Shown piece after piece: positions 17,301 to 20,516 of a stretch of 20,516 bases of DNA. Every line of letters begins with the position of its first letter. The stretch's first letter is position 1. The stretch lies in NCBI GenBank assembly GCA_043811005.1, contig JBDRNO010000282.1, positions 1-20,516 of the forward strand, written 5' to 3'. The stretch is from JBDRNO01 sp043811005. Its GTDB lineage: Bacteria > Bacteroidota > Bacteroidia > NORP154. Both the position numbers and the translations under genes were made by a program. A model generated the notes under the pieces. It had not been told where the DNA came from and did not search any database. It was given only the letters and a program-made list of their open reading frames with translations.

Positions 17301-20083
17301 CCAACAGATGGTGTGCCACCTGTATTGACATACCAGTCAAAATCATCGCCTGTTGCGTTTTGCCAGTCATTCTGGAGGGTTCCTGGTGTTCCTGGAATGA
17401 AAGTCTCAAAATCCTCTGAATACGGGAAAGAGGTGATAGGTGTTCCGTGAATAACCTGGTAATTTGTGGTACTGTCATTAGAATTATCACTATCACCAAC
17501 CAAACTGGTCCAGGAATCAATAATATAAGTTGCTAGAGCAGAAAAGTCGGAAGTTGCAGTAAATGTATATGATAAAGTATCTCCAGGGTTGATCACAGGA
17601 ACAATGGTCTCGTTTACGGGCGGGCCACCGTTCACACTGTATGAAACGGGGATATTGCTTTGAGCAGAAGAGCCAAAGTTTTTAACTCTGACCGTCACGC
17701 TTTCTGTTGCACTCAAACCGCATCCTGAATTGGGAGCATCAATAGCAATGACACCTACATCATTTGCAGATTTTTCAAATATTTCCACATCGTCAAATGC
17801 AAAACCATCATCTTCAACACTCCCGTCAGAGCCAAAAGCGATCCTTAATAACACATTACCTTCTCCGCCCAAACCGGCTAAATCATGGGATGCAATTACC
17901 CAACCACCGCTTCCATCACCTGTAGAGTCCCTTCCTGTCCAGCCCTCCTGCTGACCGCCCGGATTTCCATTAATAGTATTATCATTAAACCAATTATCAG
18001 GATCTCCGAAAGCCCCAACATTTTGCCAGGTAGCTCCGTAATCAATTGATGATTGTAAGACAGTGCCATCCCAGCTTGATTCCGAATTCCACCAAATGTT
18101 TAATCTAATGACCGGATTACCCAGCGCGGAAAAGTCAAAACATGGGCCAATAGCATAAGAACTCTCATTAGAATTATGTAAACCGGTACTCAATCCACCG
18201 GTTACCCAAGAATTTACCCCTGATCCTGCGGAATTAATAGTGTTCTTGGCTGGAGTGCCAAATGCCCACGTAGGACTAATCCCTCCTGAACTCCAACCAC
18301 CCTGTCCTGATTCAAAATCCTCAAGATATGGGAAAGAGATAATAACAGGAATATTGTCAACCAGGTAATTGTTTAAACTATCATTGGTATTATCACCATC
18401 ACCTACCAGTTCTGTCCATGCATCAATATCATAAGTGCCGGGGACGGATAGATCAGTGGTGGTGGTAAAAGTATATGATAAAGTATCACCAGGATTGATC
18501 ACAGGAACAATCGTTTCATTTACCGGTGCTCCACCATTCACACTAAATGATACAGGGATATTGCTTTGAGTTGAAGTGCCAAAATTCGTAACTCTAACCG
18601 TAACACTCTCAGTAGCGCTTAAGCTACATCCTGAAGTTGGAGCATCAATGGCGATCACCCCAACATCATTTGCCTGGGATTCTCTGATCTCTATGTCATC
18701 AATAGCAATATCACTTGAATAATCTGCACCTGTAATACCCCTGAACCTTACCTGGATTACTCCGGTGAATGGTGACAAGTCAACAGTATCAGCAATCCAT
18801 GGGTCTGTATCTGCTGTTTGCTGAGGTCCTATGATGGAGTCTGCAGTGATCCATGAACCACTTGAGTAAATATCAATGTACAAGTTGCCCATGTTTGCTC
18901 CAAACATGTGATACCAGTATATGAGCATCGGGGTCGTCATGCTACTAATGTCAAAACAGGGACTGAGAAGAGAAGCTGTCAGATAAGGATTGTTTGGTGC
19001 TGATGCTTCAGTATACATGTAGATTCCGGCACCGGAAGTATGGTCACCTATGGGACCTGTATTGTTAGAGGGAGTATTACCGGTATTGACATACCAGTCA
19101 AAATCATCTCCTGCTGCGTTTCGCCAGTCATTTTGAAGAGTTCCTGGTGTGCCGGGAATGAAAGTCTCAAAATCCTCTGAATACGGGAAAGAGGTGATAG
19201 GTGTTCCGTGAATAACCTGGTAATTTGTAATGCTGTCATTAGTATTATCACCATCACCAACCAAACTGGTCCAGGAATCAATAATATAAGTACCTGGAGA
19301 TGAAAGATCCGCTGTAGCAGTAAATGTATATAACAATGTATCACCCGGATTGATGGTAGCCACAATCGTTTCATTTACCGGTGCTCCACCGTTCACGCTG
19401 TATAACACGGGTATGTTGCTTTGAGCTGATAATCCAAAGTTTTTAACTCTGATAGAAACAACTTCAGCAACGCTCAAACCACATCCTGAAGTTGGCGCAT
19501 CAACAGCAATAACACCAACATCATCTGATAGAGGAGAGAAAACCAATACATTATCTATTATCCAATACCAGGAAAAATCACCTGTCCAAATAAAACCAAC
19601 CATAGCATTTGAAACCCCTGCAGCAGAGCTGGAAATATCAATGAATTGCGCATCAGGATTAGGAGAAGATGCAGTCGCTGAATAGACAGTATCAAATGAT
19701 ACACCGTTATAAACTACTACAAAGACTTCTCCTCCAACGCCACCGCGAAAATATTGATCCCATTCTAAAAATACCGTTCCTGCTGCTGAAGCATCAAAAG
19801 ACGGGGATATCAGCGCAACGTTTTCAACTGCACCGTCATCTGAATAGTTGTCACTGTCAAATATGGCAGCAGGATCAGTTATAGGTGCATTAAAAATTCT
19901 GCCACCAGGATTATCAAAATGAAAAGAATCAACCAAGGGATCTCCCAATAGTATAAGTTGCATCCAACCCGCCGGTGGAGTTGTTCCGCTTCCTGTTGAA
20001 AAATCTTCATCAATATAGATCGTTTGTGCATTAGCACTATTTATAGCAGAAGCAATAAATAATAGGATAAATAACTTTTTCAT
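11303..20083 (-). CDS. Giant secreted multidomain protein with SprB repeats and type A T9SS sorting domain
   Basis: The 2926-residue product starts with a signal peptide (MKKLFILLFIASAINSANAQ). A choice-of-anchor/MAM-like jelly-roll domain (about 21-185) is followed by five CARDB-like domains opening with DVGVIA(I/V)DAP at about residues 187, 473, 775, 1058 and 1344. MAM-like domains lie between them, two containing DFDWYVNTG, TGP, DHTSG and IYMYTEAS. An Ig-like domain (about 1444-1521) leads into 17 SprB-type repeats of about 77 residues (about 1522-2826; core GGTPPYTYLWDDP, ATGL, YTVTVTDANGC). The C-terminus (2838-2926, LKVYPNPASG..RNLVGQEM..PEGIYFYQVKAGDK..KLTLIK) is a type A T9SS sorting domain, normally removed on export with anchoring to the surface. 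Partner and ligand are unknown. SprB-type repeats are known from the F. johnsoniae gliding adhesin, which has a type B tail; here the tail is type A. Confidence 0.93.
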   Translation of the reverse strand: MKKLFILLFIASAINSANAQTIYIDEDFSTGSGTTPPAGWMQLILLGDPLVDSFHFDNPGGRIFNAPITDPAAIFDSDNYSDDGAVENVALISPSFDASAAGTVFLEWDQYFRGGVGGEVFVVVYNGVSFDTVYSATASSPNPDAQFIDISSSAAGVSNAMVGFIWTGDFSWYWIIDNVLVFSPLSDDVGVIAVDAPTSGCGLSVAEVVSIRVKNFGLSAQSNIPVLYSVNGGAPVNETIVATINPGDTLLYTFTATADLSSPGTYIIDSWTSLVGDGDNTNDSITNYQVIHGTPITSFPYSEDFETFIPGTPGTLQNDWRNAAGDDFDWYVNTGNTPSNNTGPIGDHTSGAGIYMYTEASAPNNPYLTASLLSPCFDISSMTTPMLIYWYHMFGANMGNLYIDIYSSGSWITADSIIGPQQTADTDPWIADTVDLSPFTGVIQVRFRGITGADYSSDIAIDDIEIRESQANDVGVIAIDAPTSGCSLSATESVTVRVTNFGTSTQSNIPVSFSVNGGAPVNETIVPVINPGDTLSYTFTTTTDLSVPGTYDIDAWTELVGDGDNTNDSLNNYLVDNIPVIISFPYLEDFESGQGGWSSGGISPTWAFGTPAKNTINSAGSGVNSWVTGGLSTGLHNSNESSYAIGPCFDFSALGNPVIRLNIWWNSESSWDGTVLQSSIDYGATWQNVGAFGDPDNWFNDNTINGNPGGQQEGWTGRDSTGDGSGGWVIASHDLAGLGGEGNVLLRIAFGSDGSVEDDGFAFDDVEIFEKSANDVGVIAIDAPNSGCGLSATESVTVRVKNFGSSAQSNIPVSYSVNGGPPVNETIVPVINPGDTLSYTFTATSDFSALATYIIDSWTSLVGDSDNSNDSTTNYQVIHGTPITSFPYSEDFETFIPGTPGTLQNDWQNATGDDFDWYVNTGGTPSVGTGPSGDHTSGAGIYMYTEASAPNFPYLNASLVSPCFDISSLTNPILIYWYHMFGVNMGNLYIDIYSGGSWVTADSITVPQQGADTDPWIVDTVDLSPFIGVIQVRYRGITGAGFESDMSIDDIEIKELQANDVGVIAIDAPTSGCGLSAAEVVSVRVKNFGLSAQSNIPVSYSVNGGPPVNETISATVNPGDTVTYTFTSTEDLSVPGTYIFDAWTTLGTDGDNTNDSILNYFVINAVINSFPYFEDFESGTLGAFINLDVIGSLNWINTDIRGSDPGHSTTNSAYFGNPVDTTYNTGFTEGANLTLSCIDLTSLTNVQLSFNYFLRTEQFDGYDIAQVLISTDGISYDTLADNQLTIGNLMDGSGAWQNFDTSISAYAGNPTVFIRFSFNTVDDFANNFEGFYIDDMTIYEPSASDVGVIAIDAPVSHCLSGANDSITIRVKNFGGNPESNIPVSYSINGGTPVNDTVTVTINPGDTLIFTFLVDTNLSAPGTYVFDSWTNLVVDSANSNDSSVIVIDIYPLPVIDLGADTTICQGNTVDLNTNNFGFVSYLWSNGLTDSTITTDTAGVFILTVTDGNGCSNSDTIIIAIYPAMTLTSSSVDATCGNPDGEASVSVSGGTPSYTYLWDDPASQTADTATGLTAGAYTVLVTDAPGCTASDIISVNNSGAHTVSISSSTNISCNGSNDGQATVLATGGTPPYTYLWDDPASQTDSTATGLTAATYTATVTDNIGCVATAIVTITEPAAISLTSSAVDATCSQNNGSVTVIVSGGTGAYSYLWDDPASQTFSTANGLFAGTYTVTVTDANGCTDSAVESVTDISGGTISIASSNNASCNSSCDGDATASITGGIPPYTYLWDDSAAQTTTLAAGLCAGTYNITITDANGCISTSSVTITEPTAISLALSSIDASCGNPDGSATLTASGGTPPYTYQWDDPGSQTTDTATGLSAGAYTVLVTDADGCTTGSAVSVNDAGAATVSISFIINISCNGVSDGETTVSASGGTPPYTYQWDDPGSQTDSIATGLAAGTYTAAVTDNNGCVATSVATIFEPTAITLTTSAIDANCGQDDGSATLTASGGIAPYSYLWDDPASQISSTATGLFTGTYLVVVTDANGCSENVPVIVNDLAGGTASVSSSNDATCNGICDGDATASITGGTAPYTYLWDDPSSQTGTMVTGLCVGTYNVLITDANGCISTASITITEPSAIILTLSSIDASCGNPDGSATLTASGGTPPYSYQWDDPGSQTTVTATGLSAGAYTVLVTDANACTESSIVSVNNAGAPSVTISSSTDINCNGDSDGEATVSATGGNPPYTYLWNDPDAQTDSMATGLAGGIYTATVTDNVGCIATAIITINEPTLLTTNISGINVSCNGLGDGSATVTPSGGTPPYTYLWNIGQTDSTATGLYPGNYTVNVNDANGCLASDIITITPPLALSLIVSSTDATCGNTDGTVTVSVTGGTSPYSYLWDDPSSQTTATATGLAGGEYSVSVTDANGCTATAADTVNEAGAPTALITSITDASCSGCNDGSATLTASGGTPPYSYLWDDPASQTSSTATGLGVGNYTVTVTDAAGCSAIAAVTINESSALSTTITKLDVSCNGLCDGQATVSASGGTLPYTYQWDDPASQTTAAATGLCVGNYSVTVTDADGSVSSQSIVILQPPAISLSASVTDATCGNADGSATVTASGVTSPYTYTWNNGDSTDTLQGVSAGTYICTVTDADGCFETIFVLIGNSDGPVISVVYSDVSCYGSIDGTATATVSGGTAPYTYLWDDPSSQTAAAASGLPAGAYKVTVTDATGCSNVSSSVTVSEPALALTATTIANNTIQGACVGDITVYASGGTSPYTYLWDDPDNQATQTATGLCPGTYTVIVIDANGCMINATDTVSAVSSINQYTIISSQLKVYPNPASGEVTFEYQFNQAYEITVSIRNLVGQEMTRSVIPNTFTSFSVNSVRNLKIKIDLGDCPEGIYFYQVKAGDKVYRGKLTLIK
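11404..11467 (-). repeat. Dispersed-repeat-like segment inside the type A sorting domain
   Basis: On the minus strand the segment opens with TGTCATTCCGAAC and closes with GTGAGGAATCTCA (11456 down to 11404), the ends of a recurrent Bacteroidota intergenic palindrome. A further palindrome, ATGACAC-TTC-GTGTCAT (11451-11467), overlaps it. It encodes residues about 2876-2894 (SVIPNTFTSFSVNSVRNLK) between GQEM and the IDLGDCPEGIYF strand, where family members usually have a shorter linker. A noncoding relative with the same ends lies at 20197-20235. Confidence 0.65.
11600..15520 (-). repeat. Array of 17 SprB-type repeat units with a four-unit higher-order period
   Basis: Seventeen degenerate units of about 231 bp encode the pattern (S/A)C-N-x-DG, GG-x-PYTYLWDDP, ATGL-x-AG-x-Y, VTDANGC. 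Units 1-4 and 5-8 match position by position (ATCGNPDG, ISCNG, Q(N/D)(N/D)GS, SCN..CDG), and units 9-10 repeat the first half. The corresponding points in units 5 and 9 are 924 bp apart (14521 and 13597). Units 11-17 are more divergent. The repeats lie wholly within the 2926-codon gene. Confidence 0.85.
16053..19525 (-). repeat. CARDB-MAM module repeats
   Basis: A CARDB-like plus MAM-like pair recurs about every 852-908 bp, with CARDB starts near 19525, 18667, 17760, 16910 and 16053 on the minus strand. The first and third MAM domains are far more alike than the others. They share a 74-base identical run at 19155-19228 and 17394-17467, 1761 bp apart, so duplication of a two-pair block is likely. 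Confidence 0.8.
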
Positions 20084-20122
20084 AACTTTATATTTAATGT
20101 TATTTTAATTTAAATAATTTCG

Positions 20123-20130
20123 CAAAAATA
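20123..20130 (-). promoter_or_regulatory. Candidate -7 promoter element for the type A giant gene
   Basis: TATTTTTG on the minus strand matches TAnnTTTG and lies 40 bases upstream of the ATG at 20083. A TTG at 20156-20154 is the nearest -33 candidate, but the 23-base spacing is longer than usual, so the assignment is less secure than that at 11208. Confidence 0.42.
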
Positions 20131-20196
20131 ATAAAAACATAACTTGGACAGGCCAAAACCAAAAAAGGAATTATGTATAATTTCAAAACAAAGAAC

Positions 20197-20235
20197 TGTC
20201 ATTCCAATCCGCCGACTGGCGGAGAGGAATTTCTC
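20197..20235. repeat. TGTCATTCC...GAGGAATTTCTC repeat with nested palindrome
   Basis: The ends TGTCATTCC (20197-20205) and GAGGAATTTCTC (20224-20235) match those of the copy inside the type A sorting domain at 11404-11456. The core here is a different palindrome, TCCGCCGACTGGCGGA (20208-20223). ATTCC and GGAAT form short inverted ends. This is the noncoding sibling of the intragenic repeat. Confidence 0.6.
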
Positions 20236-20352
20236 TGATAAGAAAACCACTCCGAACAATAATAATTATTTTAAAAAGACGATTAAATTTCAATTAGGTT
20301 GCCTTAAAAAATTGTATAACAAAAAATTAGATGTATCTTTAAAATAATTTCT

Positions 20353-20445
20353 AAATTTGTGTGAATCAATATAAGAACATAACTTCGTAAATTTATCAAT
20401 CCGCCAGCTGGCGGATGCCACTTATTACACGAATTAACACAAATT
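20353..20445. repeat. Inverted AATTTGTGT arms flanking a TCCGCCAGCTGGCGGA palindrome
   Basis: AAATTTGTGTGAATC (20353-20367) and GAATTAACACAAATT (20431-20445) form imperfect inverted arms. The perfect palindrome ATCCGCCAGCTGGCGGAT (20399-20416) lies between them. GCCACTTATTACACGAATTAAC after the palindrome resembles the CACGAA/CACAAA repeat family seen upstream of bioF. Confidence 0.55.
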
Positions 20446-20516
20446 AAAAAATATCTCTATAAACGTGTTGTTCTAATAATTACTCATAAAATAATTTGTT
20501 TTTAAAAGGTATTACT

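Larger units (their letters stand above)
20084..20516. other. Right-end intergenic region without a supported gene
   Basis: This 433-bp AT-rich stretch upstream of the giant type A gene holds its likely promoter and at least three repeat structures (20197-20235, 20353-20445, 20399-20416). The only longer open frame (20144-20347, plus) starts with TTG and runs straight through the palindromic repeat, so I do not call it a gene. No gene start was recognised at the right edge. Confidence 0.7.

Noticed and set aside
20144..20347. 67-codon plus-strand open frame at the right end
   Set aside because: It starts with TTG, runs directly through the TGTCATTCC palindromic repeat and lacks any recognisable feature.

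Overview
The window comes from a Bacteroidota genome, probably an environmental flavobacterial or sphingobacterial-type lineage. The reasons are type IX secretion system (T9SS) sorting domains of both classes, a PorP/SprF-family partner, SprB-type repeats, two TAnnTTTG promoter elements, no visible Shine-Dalgarno sites, and several short palindromic or low-complexity intergenic repeats of the kind common in that phylum. No rRNA, tRNA, CRISPR array, transposase or integrase was found.

Left part (1-5273): a possible partial gene enters from the left edge. It is followed on the minus strand by three biotin-synthesis genes, bioD (261-878), bioF (1227-2417) and bioB (3394-4389). An unrecognised predicted outer-membrane protein (2541-3317) lies between bioF and bioB. 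The gaps (348, 123 and 76 bp) hold dispersed repeats, so this is a loose cluster rather than a tight operon. trmD (4477-5157) is divergent from bioB and encodes the tRNA m1G37 methyltransferase. bioA and the bioC/bioH functions are not in the window.

Right part (5274-20083): a minus-strand cell-surface locus. In transcription order it has a 2926-residue protein (MAM-like and CARDB-like modules, 17 SprB-type repeats, type A sorting domain), a 1557-residue protein (10 PKD-type domains, 3 Ig-like domains, type B sorting domain), and a PorP/SprF-family outer-membrane protein. The type B protein next to an SprF homologue matches the known pairing in which SprF-like proteins serve export of type B cargo. 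The products are probably very long surface adhesins. The final 433 bp has no convincing gene but holds several palindromic repeats.

The most interesting theme is that dispersed intergenic repeat families seem also to sit, in frame, inside genes. One forms part of the SprF signal peptide, one lies in the type A sorting domain of the giant protein, and possibly one makes a small loop insertion in BioF. Related noncoding sequences occur at 6421-6510 and 20197-20235. The giant genes also carry layered higher-order repeats with long identical DNA stretches, pointing to recent duplication or gene conversion, and the SprB repeats show a second cysteine pair that appears in only a few units.
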